Part shown: in pieces, positions 51,689 to 60,467 of the stretch
How positions within the stretch are numbered: position 1 is the first letter of the stretch
Layout: each line of letters begins with the position of its first letter
DNA from: Micromonospora sp. MW-13
GTDB lineage: Bacteria > Actinomycetota > Actinomycetes > Mycobacteriales > Micromonosporaceae
Assembly: GCF_003434305.1 (NCBI RefSeq)
Contig: NZ_QKKX01000054.1
Span: 1 to 64,000, forward strand
DNA length: 64,000 bases
Reading direction: 5' to 3'
Notes under the pieces: generated by a model
Databases searched by the model: none
Seen by the model: the letters and a program-made list of their open reading frames with translations, nothing else
What the model was told of the DNA's origin: nothing
Program-made: the position numbers and the translations under genes

Positions 51689-51912
51689 GACCACGTGACA
51701 TCCGGTGTCGAGTGGCTCGACGACGCGTTGCGCCGCGCCATGGTCGCCTCGCCCCGACCTCCACGCCGTCTGCCCGGGAGTTGGTCGCCCCGCTGCTCGC
51801 CGTCGCCCACCGAGGACAGGCCCGCGCAGCGGTCCCTCGCCGGCCCGGCGTCCACGCTGCGGCGCGGCGCGGGGCCCTTCGTGCCCCGCCGTCAGCAGGG
51901 TAAAGTCGCCGA

Positions 51913-52662
51913 ATGCCGGAACTCGTGTACCCGCCCGTGATCACCGCCGCCAAGACGATGTTCCGGGTTCTCGACCTGCGCCTGAAGGTGGAGGGCAGCC
52001 ACCACGTGCCGCGCACCGGCGGCGCGGTCTTGGCCAGCAACCACGTGAGCTACCTGGACTTCATCTTCTGCGGGTTCGGCGCGCACCCGTCCCGCCGGCT
52101 GGTCCGGTTCATGGCCAAGCACGAGGTGTTCGCGCACAAGATCTCCGGCCCGCTGATGCGCGGCATGAAGCACATCCCGGTGAACCGGCGGGCCGGCGCC
52201 GCCTCGTACAATGCGGCGGTGGACGCGCTGCGCGGCGGCGAGGTGGTGGGCGTCTTCCCGGAGGCCACCATCAGCCGGTCGTTCACCGTCAAGGATCTCA
52301 AGAACGGGGCGGCCCGGATGGCGCAGGACGCCGGCGTGCCGCTGCTGCCGGTCGCGCTCTGGGGCACCCAGCGGCTCTGGACGAAGGGCCGTCCGCGCAC
52401 CCTCACCCGCCGGCACACCCCGGTCACCATCCTCGTCGGCGAGCCGATCGACCCGGCCGCCTTCCCGGACGCGAACGAGATGAGCGCCGAGCTGAAGGCC
52501 CGGCTGACCGCCCTGGTCGACCGGGCCCAGCGGGAGTACCCGGACTCGCCGGCCGGCCCCGACGACGCCTGGTGGCAGCCGGCGCACCTCGGCGGCACCG
52601 CGCCGACCCCGGAGGAGGCCGCCGCGCTGGACCGGCCCGCCCGGCGTACCCCGGCAGCCTGA
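51913..52662 (+). CDS. 1-acyl-glycerol-3-phosphate acyltransferase (PlsC family)
   Basis: This 249-residue acyltransferase acylates lysophosphatidate or a similar lipid. The catalytic NHxxxxD motif is NHVSYLD (H44, D49). The acyl/phosphate site is FPEATISRSF, a variant of FPEGTRS. The ending VALWGTQRLW and a Pro-rich tail follow. It is peripheral or membrane-bound; the N-terminus has one weak hydrophobic helix. Start ATG 51913. Confidence 0.93.
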   Translation: MPELVYPPVITAAKTMFRVLDLRLKVEGSHHVPRTGGAVLASNHVSYLDFIFCGFGAHPSRRLVRFMAKHEVFAHKISGPLMRGMKHIPVNRRAGAASYNAAVDALRGGEVVGVFPEATISRSFTVKDLKNGAARMAQDAGVPLLPVALWGTQRLWTKGRPRTLTRRHTPVTILVGEPIDPAAFPDANEMSAELKARLTALVDRAQREYPDSPAGPDDAWWQPAHLGGTAPTPEEAAALDRPARRTPAA

Positions 52663-52747
52663 CGCGGCGCCGGGCTGGCCGGATCGTTCCGGGGTGGGGC
52701 GCGATGGTGCCTGCCATCGCGCCGCCCGCCCGGCGAGGATTGCCCGC

Positions 52748-53380
52748 ATGACGAGATCCGCACTGCTCATCATCGACGTCCAGGAGTCCTTCCGGCAGCG
52801 CCCGATCTGGGCGTACGCCTCGCGGCCCGACATCGTCGGCCAGGTCACCCGGCTGGTCGACGCCGCCCGGTCCCGGCGCGATCTGGTCGTCTGGGTGCTG
52901 CACGCCGAGCCCGGCACCGGCACCGTCTTCGACCCGGCGTCCGGTCACGTCCGGCTGATCGACGGCCTCTGCCCGGCGGACGGGGAGCCGACGCTGGTCA
53001 AGACCGCCCACAACGCCTTCACCACCACCAACCTCCAGCAGTTGCTCACCCTCGCCGGGATCGTCGACCTGGCGGTCTGCGGCATCCGCACCGAGCAGTG
53101 CGTGGAGACGACCGCCCGGATCGGCTGCGACCTCGGCTACCGGATGACGTTCGTGACCGACGCGACCGTCACCTTCCCCACCCCGCACCGGGACCTGCCG
53201 GCGACCGCCACCCTGGCGGAGATCCTCGCCGACCCGCGCACCCTTCCGGTCGAGGAGATGGTCACCCGGACCGAGTACGCCCTCGCCGGCCGCTTCGCCA
53301 CGATCCGCACCGTCGCCGAGCTGACCGGTGACGAGGCGGGGCAGCAGTCCGGGGCCGTCCTGGCCGACGCCCGGGGCTGA
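52748..53380 (+). CDS. isochorismatase family cysteine hydrolase
   Basis: This 210-residue protein has the family triad D10 (ALLIIDVQESF), K85 (LVKTAHNAF) and C118 (IRTEQCVETTARIG). It could be a nicotinamidase-like or other amide/ether hydrolase. It sits 5 bp before a GlxA-type regulator, a common pairing in actinobacteria, so the two are one operon. GTG or ATG alternatives upstream lack a ribosome site. Confidence 0.9.
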   Translation: MTRSALLIIDVQESFRQRPIWAYASRPDIVGQVTRLVDAARSRRDLVVWVLHAEPGTGTVFDPASGHVRLIDGLCPADGEPTLVKTAHNAFTTTNLQQLLTLAGIVDLAVCGIRTEQCVETTARIGCDLGYRMTFVTDATVTFPTPHRDLPATATLAEILADPRTLPVEEMVTRTEYALAGRFATIRTVAELTGDEAGQQSGAVLADARG

Positions 53381-53385
53381 CGCCG

Positions 53386-54327
53386 GTGGCCCGGGTCGTC
53401 TTCCTGCTCGTGCCGCAGTTGCACCTGCTGGACCTGGCCGGCCCGGCCCAGGTCTTCTCCACCGCCGCCGACCTCGGGTTCGACTACCGGCTGCACTACG
53501 TCGCCGAGCGGCCCGAGGTGCCGACCGTGCAGGGCGTATCGCTGCGGGCCGGCGTCGGGTGGCCGGAGCTGGACCGGGAGGATCTGCTGGTCGTACCCGG
53601 GTGGCGGGTGCGCGCCCACGGCCCGCCGGGGCCGGTCGATCCGGCGGGGCTGCGCTGGCTGGCCGGCCACCACGCGGCCGGCGGCACCGTCGCCAGCGTC
53701 TGCGCCGGCGCGTACGCGCTCGGCCGGGCCGGCCTGCTCGACGGCCGGCGCTGCACCACCCACCACGAGGTGCAGGACGACCTGGCCCGCCGGTTCCCGG
53801 CGGCCCGGGTGGTCCGCGACGTGCTGTACGTGGTGGACGACCGGGTGGTCACCTCCGCCGGCATCGCCAGCGGCATCGACGTGGCGCTGCACCTGGTGGC
53901 GACCCGGCACGGGCCGTCCGCCGCCGCCCGGATCGCCCGCTCCCTGGTGGTGTACGCCCGGCGCAACGGCGACGAGCAGCAGGCCAGCGCGATGATGCGG
54001 CACCGGTCGCACCTGTCCGACGCGGTGCACCGGGCGCAGGACCTGATCGACGCCCGGTACCCGGACAAGCTGCCGCTGGCCGACCTGGCCGCCGCCGGAG
54101 GTGTCGCCGAGCGCACCCTGACCCGGCTGTTCCGGCAGGCCACCGGGCTGACCCCGCTCGGCTACCAGCAGTTGCTGCGGGTGGAACGCGCCGAACACCT
54201 GATCGGCCACGGCGCCACCGTCGAGGCCGCCGCCCACGCGGTCGGCTTCGGCGACGCCCGGATGCTGCGCCGGCTCCGCGCCCGCGGCCGGCCGGACGAG
54301 AGTCAGGCGGCACCGAGTCGGGGGTGA
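53386..54327 (+). CDS. GlxA family transcriptional regulator (DJ-1/PfpI plus AraC HTH)
   Basis: This 313-residue protein has an N-terminal DJ-1/PfpI-like domain (VVFLLVPQLHLLDLAGPAQV, VASVCAGAYALGRAGLLDGR with the nucleophile-elbow Cys, and ATTHHEV-like CTTHHEVQDDLARRFP) and a C-terminal AraC HTH (LADLAAAGGVAERTLTRLFR, GYQQLLRVERAEHLI). It should regulate the adjacent isochorismatase gene. The second HTH helix pair ends early (VGFGDARMLRRLRARGRPDE), shorter than usual. Confidence 0.92.
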   Translation: MARVVFLLVPQLHLLDLAGPAQVFSTAADLGFDYRLHYVAERPEVPTVQGVSLRAGVGWPELDREDLLVVPGWRVRAHGPPGPVDPAGLRWLAGHHAAGGTVASVCAGAYALGRAGLLDGRRCTTHHEVQDDLARRFPAARVVRDVLYVVDDRVVTSAGIASGIDVALHLVATRHGPSAAARIARSLVVYARRNGDEQQASAMMRHRSHLSDAVHRAQDLIDARYPDKLPLADLAAAGGVAERTLTRLFRQATGLTPLGYQQLLRVERAEHLIGHGATVEAAAHAVGFGDARMLRRLRARGRPDESQAAPSRG

Positions 54328-54453
54328 CCGTGCCGCCCCGGCCTCCCGCCGGGCGGTCTCCGCCGCACGTCCAACCCTCACTGGCGTCCAGCCCCTGCCG
54401 CGCGTCCAGCCCCTGCCGCCGGTCAGCGCCCGTTGCCCAGCCCTTGTCGCCGG

Positions 54454-54786
54454 TCAGTCGGGGTGGCCGGCGACCCGCTCCGCGTGGTGCGCCACCGTCG
54501 CGCCGAAGATGCCGTCCAGCCGGCCGCACGAGCGGCACACCAGGTCCCGGTCCACCGGCCCGCCGCAGCCCCCGCAACGACCCACGTCGTCCGGGTCGGT
54601 CCACCGGCCCAGCGCCTCGCTCAGCGCCCGGGCCGACCGGTCGGTCAGCCGGAAGGAGCCGCGTAGCCGGCCCACCCGCAGGTCGACCGTCGCGACGGGC
54701 TCGGCGGCGGGATCGTCGTAGGGAGCGATCCGGGCGAGGAACCGTTCCAGCGCCTCGATCGGGTCGGCCGGCGGCTGAATCGTCAC
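54454..54786 (-). CDS. zinc-ribbon-containing hypothetical protein
   Basis: This 110-residue protein carries CGGCGGPVDRDLVCRSCG, a C-x2-C...C-x2-C zinc ribbon, preceded by a helix rich in Leu and Arg. No family is recognised. The start GTG 54786 is likely; upstream codons to 54828 have no ribosome site. The 54328-54453 stretch downstream holds short degenerate repeats of GCGTCCAGCCCCTGCC. Confidence 0.6.
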   Translation of the reverse strand: MTIQPPADPIEALERFLARIAPYDDPAAEPVATVDLRVGRLRGSFRLTDRSARALSEALGRWTDPDDVGRCGGCGGPVDRDLVCRSCGRLDGIFGATVAHHAERVAGHPD

Positions 54787-54878
54787 CCGGACACCGTAGC
54801 GCCACGCCCCGGCCGGGCAGGGGCGCACGCCTCGGTGCGCCGTCTCCCGGCGTGCGGCGCTGTTCTAACCTCGCGACC

Positions 54879-55997
54879 ATGTGGAACGTCAGGGGTGGAC
54901 GACGTCGGTCGGTGGACCTGGTCGCGCAGGCTCGCGCCGAGGCCGGGCGCCGCCACGCCGACGAGGCCACGCACCCGGCCGCCCCGGCCCGCCGGTCGGA
55001 ACGCAGCGGCCTGCTGTTCGGGCTGATCGTGCTCGGCATCGTCGGCTTCTTCGTCGTGCAGGGGGTCTTCGGCGACGAGGGCCGGGCCTGGCTCCAGGAG
55101 AACGCCTGCGCGGTCACCGGCTGCACCGGTCCCGGCATGGCGACGGCGGGCTGGCTGCTGATCGCGCTGCCCCTCCTGTACGTGGTTACCGTCGGGGCAT
55201 GCTGGTCCCGGCTGCCCGGCCGGGCCCGGCCGGTCGTGATCCTGGTCGGGGCGCCCCTGGTCATGTCCGGCCTCCTCTTCGTGCCCGGCCGGCGCATCGA
55301 CCTGGACGAACTCGTCGACGGCCCCGGGCAGTACGCGACGGCCACCGGCATCACCTGGGCCGGGGCCGGCGTCGGGCTGTTCGTGCTCGCCCTCCTCGTC
55401 GTCCCGGTGCTGGCGAAGAACCGGAAGGTGTCCCTGCCGACCGCCTGGACGCCGCTCGTCGCCGCCGGGGCGTGCCTGGCGATGCTCGGCGTGGCGCTGG
55501 CCCGGGTCGACCCGGTCCCGGTCACGGCCGACCTGGCGTTCCCGGAGCGCACCTTCACCGTCGAGGGGGACACCCTGACCCGCACGTCGGCCGCTGACCA
55601 GCGGGGCTGCGCCGGGGTGCTGGAGGACGACCGTCCGCTGGACGGCTGTCTGCGTACCGTCAGGGGAAGCTGGACCACCGACGACAGCGACGCCGTGGTG
55701 CGGCTCGCGGCGGTCCTCTTCCCCAGCCGGTCGGCGGCGCGCGAGCGCCGGGGGTCGCTGCCCGACGGCACCGGGCAGGCCGGGATCACCGGCGAGGCCA
55801 TCGATGTGGTGTCCGTGTCCGGGAACTGGGTGCTGTTCACCGGCGTCGGGCACGCCGACGGGCGGGCCGTCGCCGGGACCGACCGCGGCTACCTGCTCTG
55901 GGCGGCCACCCAGGTCGGGTACCGGTTCATCGGCCACCAGGTCGGACTGCTGGTCTCGCCCACCCCGAAGGACGGCATCGGCCCCCGGACGCCCTGA
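54879..55997 (+). CDS. multi-pass membrane protein of unknown function
   Basis: This 372-residue protein has about four transmembrane helices (GLLFGLIVLGIVGFFVVQGV, AGWLLIALPLLYVVTVGACW, and two more near 140-190). It then has an extracytoplasmic C-terminal domain with two Cys (QRGCAGVLEDDRPLDGCLRT), probably disulphide-bonded. Short Arg-rich N-terminus. I know no family. ATG 54879 is the first start after the neighbouring minus-strand gene. Confidence 0.75.
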   Translation: MWNVRGGRRRSVDLVAQARAEAGRRHADEATHPAAPARRSERSGLLFGLIVLGIVGFFVVQGVFGDEGRAWLQENACAVTGCTGPGMATAGWLLIALPLLYVVTVGACWSRLPGRARPVVILVGAPLVMSGLLFVPGRRIDLDELVDGPGQYATATGITWAGAGVGLFVLALLVVPVLAKNRKVSLPTAWTPLVAAGACLAMLGVALARVDPVPVTADLAFPERTFTVEGDTLTRTSAADQRGCAGVLEDDRPLDGCLRTVRGSWTTDDSDAVVRLAAVLFPSRSAARERRGSLPDGTGQAGITGEAIDVVSVSGNWVLFTGVGHADGRAVAGTDRGYLLWAATQVGYRFIGHQVGLLVSPTPKDGIGPRTP

Positions 55998-56058
55998 CGG
56001 TGGTGGAACTCGGATTAGTGCGTCAAGAGGCCGGCGGGGCGCTCGGTAGGGTGCCGGG

Positions 56059-56541
56059 ATGCCGTCCCTGCGCCTTGATAAGGTCACCCCGGCCAACGTC
56101 GATGCCGCATGCGACCTGAGGGTGCGGCCGGACCAGGAGCACCTGGTCGAGTCGGTCGCCCGGTCGTTGGCCGAGGCGTACGTCTGGCCGGACGTCGTCT
56201 GGCCCCGGCTCGTCTACGACGGCGACGAGCTGGTCGGCTTCCTGATGGGCTTCTTCCGCATTCCGTGGCGGGAGGACACCCCGACCGACCTGCGGTCCGG
56301 GCTGTGGCGGCTGAACATCGCCGCCGAGAAGCAGGGGCGCGGGTACGGGCGCTTCGCCGTCCGGTCCCTGGCAGAGGAGGCGCGGCGGCGCGGGGAGACC
56401 CGGATCCACACGACGTGGCAGCCGGGCGACGACGGGCCGGAGGAGTTCTACCTGCGGCTCGGGTTCCGTTTGAACGGAGAGCGCAGCGGCGGCCAGACTG
56501 TCGGCGAACTGGACCTGGCCGCGTTCCTTGCCGTCACCTGA
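56059..56541 (+). CDS. GNAT family N-acetyltransferase
   Basis: This 160-residue protein has GNAT motif A QGRGYGRFAVRSLAEEARRR and motif B FYLRLGFRLNGE. It is of the spermine/spermidine or ribosomal-protein acetyltransferase type, cytoplasmic. ATG 56059. The upstream region 55998-56058 may hold its promoter. Confidence 0.92.
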   Translation: MPSLRLDKVTPANVDAACDLRVRPDQEHLVESVARSLAEAYVWPDVVWPRLVYDGDELVGFLMGFFRIPWREDTPTDLRSGLWRLNIAAEKQGRGYGRFAVRSLAEEARRRGETRIHTTWQPGDDGPEEFYLRLGFRLNGERSGGQTVGELDLAAFLAVT

Positions 56542-56667
56542 CAATCGGCCGGCGCCGAGCCGGTTGCCGGCCGGATCGCCCGCAGCTGCACCCGGGCCCG
56601 GTCTCCCGGGCCGGCTCCTCGCCCCGTTGTCCCGCCGACCGGGCGGCGGTGTGGCCGGCCCGGTACC

Positions 56668-56695
56668 GGATGACGGATGACGGATGACGGATGAT
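56668..56695. repeat. 7-bp tandem repeat at a gene start
   Basis: GGATGAC occurs three times in a row and once more as GGATGAT. It contains an ATG every seven bases, hence in different frames, just before the next gene. Confidence 0.8.
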
Positions 56696-57127
56696 CATGC
56701 CATGAGAGTCGCGGTCAGAGTCCGCCTCGGCGGTCCCGAACGGGCACTGGCGGAGCCGGTCGCGCTGCGGCGGGCGCTGAAGGAGTCGTTCGGGCGGATC
56801 GTGATCGACGGCCTCGACGAGGTCGACATCTTCCTCACCCTGGGCGGATCGATCACGAGCGCCGAGGGCGACGGCGGGGTGCACAATCTCCGGTACTCGG
56901 CCGTCCGGCGGCGGCTCACCGTCAACGTCGTCGTACCGGCCTCGGAGATCGGACGTGACTCGACGGCCGGGGCGCTCGCCCCGTACCTCGACGAGCTGGC
57001 CCGCCGCATTGCCGGGCGGTGCGCGCCCCGGGACTGCGCCGCCGTCTCCCAGGAACTGGCCGGGGCGTGCCGGGAGGCGCTCGCGGCGACCCCCGGGCCA
57101 GGACCGTCCGGCCCGCACGGCGGCTGA
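56684..57127 (+). CDS. hypothetical protein, possibly an Imm12-like immunity protein
   Basis: This 147-residue soluble protein has RVAVRVRLGGPERALAEPVA, VDIFLTLGGSITSAEGDGGV and LRYSAVRRRLTVNVVVP, patterns reminiscent of the Imm12 immunity family. The start may be ATG 56684 or ATG 56702; the repeat upstream makes the choice uncertain. No toxin gene is next to it. I hold the immunity idea weakly. Confidence 0.55.
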   Translation: MTDDHAMRVAVRVRLGGPERALAEPVALRRALKESFGRIVIDGLDEVDIFLTLGGSITSAEGDGGVHNLRYSAVRRRLTVNVVVPASEIGRDSTAGALAPYLDELARRIAGRCAPRDCAAVSQELAGACREALAATPGPGPSGPHGG

Positions 57128-57305
57128 GCCCACCCGGCCGGGAACGTGGTCGGTCCGCCCACCGGAAGCCCCGGCGGGATCGCGTCGGGGCGCGGCCCGT
57201 CGAGTTCGCCGGCCGGCGCGGGCACCGGTGTGGTGGACGCCCCGCCAGCTTTGCCGGCGGTGTTACCTTCACGCCATCGCCGCCCTCGCCAGGCAGGAGC
57301 CAACC

Positions 57306-57935
57306 GTGCAGAAGAGGTATGTCGGTCTGCTGGCCGTCATGGTGGCGACGGCGTGCCTCGCCGTCGTCGGCGCCCTCGGCGGCGGGTACCTGGCCGACCT
57401 CACCACCTCCCGGTCGGCGGACCCCGTCGCCGTCACCGGCAGTGCCCCGCCCGCCGCCCGTGTCACGCCGGTCGCCACCGAGAGTCCCGACCGCACGTCG
57501 ACCGGTTCCGGGAACGCCGACCCCAGCCCGCCGGAGTCGCCGGCGAAGGAGCAGCCCACGAGGCGGACGTACCAGATCGACCGGCTCATGTACGAGCAGG
57601 CGTCGATGAGCGTCACCCTGGTCAGCGCCGAGGTCAACGGCGGCAAGCTGCGGCTGAACCTCAGGTACCGCAACGGCTCGCTGGTCCCGTGGCCGGTGAG
57701 CTGCCCGACCGCCGCCGTCGACCTGATCTCCTCATGGATCACCCTCGCCGACGGTCGGATCGTGTACCCCGAGAACACCTGGTGCGCCACGACACGGCCC
57801 GGTGAGTCCTTCAGCATCGCGCCGAACACCCAGGCGACCACCTGGGGTGTCTACCCGGTGGTTCCGGAAACCGGGTCGTCCTTTGAGCTGACCTGGTACG
57901 ACTTCCCCACTCTCGACGACATCCGGCTCCGGTGA
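57306..57935 (+). CDS. membrane-anchored extracellular hypothetical protein
   Basis: This 209-residue protein has an N-terminal signal/anchor helix (YVGLLAVMVATACLAVVGAL), a Ser/Pro/Thr linker (about 40-90) and a beta-rich extracellular domain with two Cys (PVSCPTAAVDL, ENTWCATTRP). GTG 57306 has AGGAG. The domain resembles DUF4352-type surface proteins in shape but I cannot assign it. Confidence 0.7.
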   Translation: MQKRYVGLLAVMVATACLAVVGALGGGYLADLTTSRSADPVAVTGSAPPAARVTPVATESPDRTSTGSGNADPSPPESPAKEQPTRRTYQIDRLMYEQASMSVTLVSAEVNGGKLRLNLRYRNGSLVPWPVSCPTAAVDLISSWITLADGRIVYPENTWCATTRPGESFSIAPNTQATTWGVYPVVPETGSSFELTWYDFPTLDDIRLR

Positions 57936-58041
57936 CCGCCCTGCGCCGTACCGCGACCGCCGGTGCGACCGGAAGGCTGCCCGGCCGCACCAGGGATCCG
58001 CTGGTCGGGTCAGGAGTGGCCACGAGGGTACGATCAGGACC

Positions 58042-58224
58042 GTGGAGCCCACCTCCCGCGCCGTCCTCGCCTACTTCGTGTTCGTCGCCGCCGGGTATCT
58101 CCGCTTCGGTGTCGCGACCGCCGCAGCGCGGCGGTCGCGCCGCAAGGCTCGATGGTTCAAGCTCGCCGCCGTCGCGATGCTGCTCGTGGGTGTCGGCCTG
58201 CTCGGCTCGATTCTGCGCTGGTGA
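58042..58224 (+). CDS. small two-helix membrane protein
   Basis: A 60-residue protein with two hydrophobic helices (AVLAYFVFVAAGYLRFGVAT, and LAAVAMLLVGVGLLGSIL) around an Arg-rich loop. GTG 58042 has AGGA upstream. Coding is likely by composition; no family recognised. It is the last host gene before the tRNA junction. Confidence 0.6.
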   Translation: MEPTSRAVLAYFVFVAAGYLRFGVATAAARRSRRKARWFKLAAVAMLLVGVGLLGSILRW

Positions 58225-58731
58225 TCCAGGTCGACCGACGGCTCAACGGGTCCGGTCGACTGAGGAAAGTAGCTGTGCGCCCGGCAGGATTCGAACCTGC
58301 GGCCTTGGGATTAGAAGTGGCATTCAGGCCCTGATCCCTGGTTTCAGTATCTTCGCTAGCTGCAAAAACGCTTGCTCTAGCTAGCTCTGTTTTCGTTGGC
58401 AGCCTGCATTTCGCACCACGAATAGCTCCATGGCCGGACGCGCTAAGGAATCCTGGTGCCTGACATCTAGTTACTCTGTGTAACATCCGCTTCCCAGCGA
58501 ACTGAGCGTGCTGAGCCTTGTTCTTCAGGCTTGCTGCACCACTTCAACGTGGCCCGCTTCGCGGGCAGCTCGCGCCGCTGACCAGCGGCAGGGCTTGTCA
58601 GCCTCGCCATCCTGGGGACCTCTGCCCTGGCGGAGTCGAGTAGGCGGACCCCGCCCCGTCAACAGTCTGAGGACATGGCCGTCCTCTGTAGGGCAGGGCC
58701 GACAGGATGTCTGAGACGCGCAGCGAGGAAG
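58225..58731. other. tRNA junction and left end of the integrated element, no gene
   Basis: 58225-58275 is host sequence and 58276-58317 the tRNA fragment. From 58318 the sequence changes character to lower GC, with TAGCT repeats (GCTAGCT, CTAGCTAGCT near 58355-58390) that could be integrase arm sites. No protein-like frame is seen. Confidence 0.55.
58276..58317 (-). other. attachment-site junction: 3' fragment of tRNA-Arg(TCT)
   Basis: On the minus strand this reads, in order, anticodon loop CTTCTAA (anticodon TCT), 3' stem TCCCA, variable loop, T-arm GCAGG-TTCGAAT-CCTGC, acceptor CGGGCGC and discriminator A. The bases 5' of the loop do not pair with TCCCA, so the 5' half is missing. Only a 42-nt 3' end is left, exactly the segment tyrosine integrases duplicate on insertion. 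Confidence 0.85.
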
Positions 58732-59481
58732 TCAGCGCGGTTGCTCGGCTTGGGTAACAACTTCCGAGGTCGCGAGCAGTAAGTCGCTGAGACGACGAAG
58801 TAGCAAATTCGTCTGTTGCTCCATGAGGCCGGCGCGTTCGGAGCTGAGTGTCTCAAATTGCCCATGTGCAGCCAGGTTTCGAAGCCCTGAGCATTGCTCT
58901 AGGTCTTTGACGTCTTGAACGGTAAGAAGTTGCGCCCGGCGGAGTGCCCTTATGAGAACCGAAAAGGTGGGCCGTTCTTCCATGGCGATGCCACGATTAT
59001 CCGCGACCGCACGTAGGGCGACTTCGAGGGCCGCACCGCATAGGACGATAGCAGCAGCAGGGTGTGCGTCTGGATTCTCGTTGAGTTGACGAACTTGGCT
59101 CATGACGTCGGTGCTTGCCTGGCCAACCTCAATCCAGGCCCTAGAGCCGACTATTTCAATGACGCCTGCCTCAACCTGTTCTGCCCATGCCCGCAGCAAT
59201 TCGCCGATGGCCCGAGCCCCGGATTCAGTTGATTGGTTGTCACCCTTGTTTTGATACAAGAAGTTGGCACGTTCAGTCCAGAAGCTTTCTGCGCCCGAGT
59301 ACTGTCGTAGAAACTCCTGTGCCGCTGCGGCTCGCGCGACTATCTTCGTAAGCATTTGGTAGTCGGTCGAGATCCAGTAGCCCCGACTTGGGCTATGCTC
59401 GCTCGCGACCCAACGCATATCCTTCTCGAGTTCGTCCGCCTGCTTCCGGGCGTATGCGAGAATCTTCGCCGTCTTCGTCAT
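58732..59481 (-). CDS. HEPN-like domain protein of the element
   Basis: This 249-residue, all-helical soluble protein has a C-terminal half with HEPN features: AAIVLCGAALEVALRAVADN, then LIRALRRAQLLTVQDV and LEQCSGLRNLAAHG, where R201-x4-H206 fits the R-x4-6-H catalytic signature of HEPN RNases. The N-terminal half is helical and unassigned. ATG 59481 is used; TTG 59499 is possible. It is the last of three collinear minus-strand genes. No antitoxin (MNT-type) gene is adjacent. An RNase or abortive-infection role is inference only. Confidence 0.7.
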   Translation of the reverse strand: MTKTAKILAYARKQADELEKDMRWVASEHSPSRGYWISTDYQMLTKIVARAAAAQEFLRQYSGAESFWTERANFLYQNKGDNQSTESGARAIGELLRAWAEQVEAGVIEIVGSRAWIEVGQASTDVMSQVRQLNENPDAHPAAAIVLCGAALEVALRAVADNRGIAMEERPTFSVLIRALRRAQLLTVQDVKDLEQCSGLRNLAAHGQFETLSSERAGLMEQQTNLLLRRLSDLLLATSEVVTQAEQPR

Positions 59482-59591
59482 GATGGGGTGGCCCTTCAAA
59501 TGGCGGTAAGTAGGACGCCGGAAATCGCGATGCCTGCACCAGGCTCCATGATTTGAGGTGCCCTAACAGGGGATTAGGCAGATTTGGGTGA

Positions 59592-60329
59592 TCAAATTTC
59601 GACCGGTAGGCAGAACGCAGCTTTCTGCTCGCCTCGGACAATGAGCATCTCGTCGGCCCTTTGCCGGGCAAGCGCCTTCATTCCTCGCATTACGAAGGTG
59701 CCGAGACGCTTTAGATCCTCCGGCGAGCCTGTCCAGTAATTCCGACGTGATCCATCCAGGATCTCTTCTGATTCGGCGGCCATGACTTCCAGGTACCTTG
59801 GCAACAGATCTGCTGGCTCCCGAAACGGGTTGTCGTCGACTAGGTTTTCGTACAAGAAGCAGACGTCTGGGCCCTCGGGGCCGAAAACATTTCCTCCGGC
59901 GGGAAGCAATAAGGAGATTCCGCTAAATCCCTGGACGGCTGGCCGCGTTCCGCGTTGAGCGCCAGGCGCGATCGTGCTGTCTCTCCCGAGCCGAGCGGCA
60001 GGCGTTCGCCAGTATGGGCAGACCATGGCCGAATAGAGCATGCAAGATAGATGGCCCGCCATCCCAAGCTCGTCACTTCTAGGATCTAGGCGGGAGAACG
60101 CCGCGTCTCTTTGCGTGAACACCCGATAAACGGGATTTCCGGCAAGCAGGGGAAACCCGCACACGTTGCACGCGTATAGAAATGCGAGGGCGGCTGTCCT
60201 GTAAGGATTAAACTTTGATAATGCTGGCTTGTCGGACATCCATGGCACTTCGGCGGGAACGGCGAACCCGCGATCATCCTGAGGGAGTCCGTCGAGATGG
60301 GCTGCGAGGGAAGGGCTCGGAGTGGGCAT
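59592..60329 (-). CDS. zinc-finger-like hypothetical protein of the element
   Basis: This 245-residue protein has the motif FLYACNVCGFPLLAG (C54, C57) followed by GHLSCMLYSAMVCPYWRTP (H93, C96, C104). The C-x2-C...H-x2-C...C spacing looks like a treble-clef zinc site seen in unassigned actinobacterial phage and element proteins. The rest is unrecognised. ATG 60329 has AGGATG. It lies between two HEPN-like genes on the same strand. Confidence 0.65.
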   Translation of the reverse strand: MPTPSPSLAAHLDGLPQDDRGFAVPAEVPWMSDKPALSKFNPYRTAALAFLYACNVCGFPLLAGNPVYRVFTQRDAAFSRLDPRSDELGMAGHLSCMLYSAMVCPYWRTPAARLGRDSTIAPGAQRGTRPAVQGFSGISLLLPAGGNVFGPEGPDVCFLYENLVDDNPFREPADLLPRYLEVMAAESEEILDGSRRNYWTGSPEDLKRLGTFVMRGMKALARQRADEMLIVRGEQKAAFCLPVEI

Positions 60330-60467
60330 GACACATCCTAGCTTCCGGGTAGATGATGGATTCCATGGTTTATCGGCGACCGAGTCGTGCCGGCGGTGGG
60401 CCGATGCGTCGGTCACCGGTGGCTAGGTGGTGGGTGATTGGGTGGTCGCCATGGCGGGAGGGGTTGC

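Noticed and set aside
51696..51940. Small gene starting MTSGVEWLDDALRRAM
   Set aside because: The opening looks protein-like but the rest does not, and the frame overlaps the acyltransferase start.
58276..58350. A complete tRNA gene at this position
   Set aside because: The sequence 5' of the anticodon loop does not pair with the 3' anticodon strand, and no D-arm or 5' acceptor strand is found.
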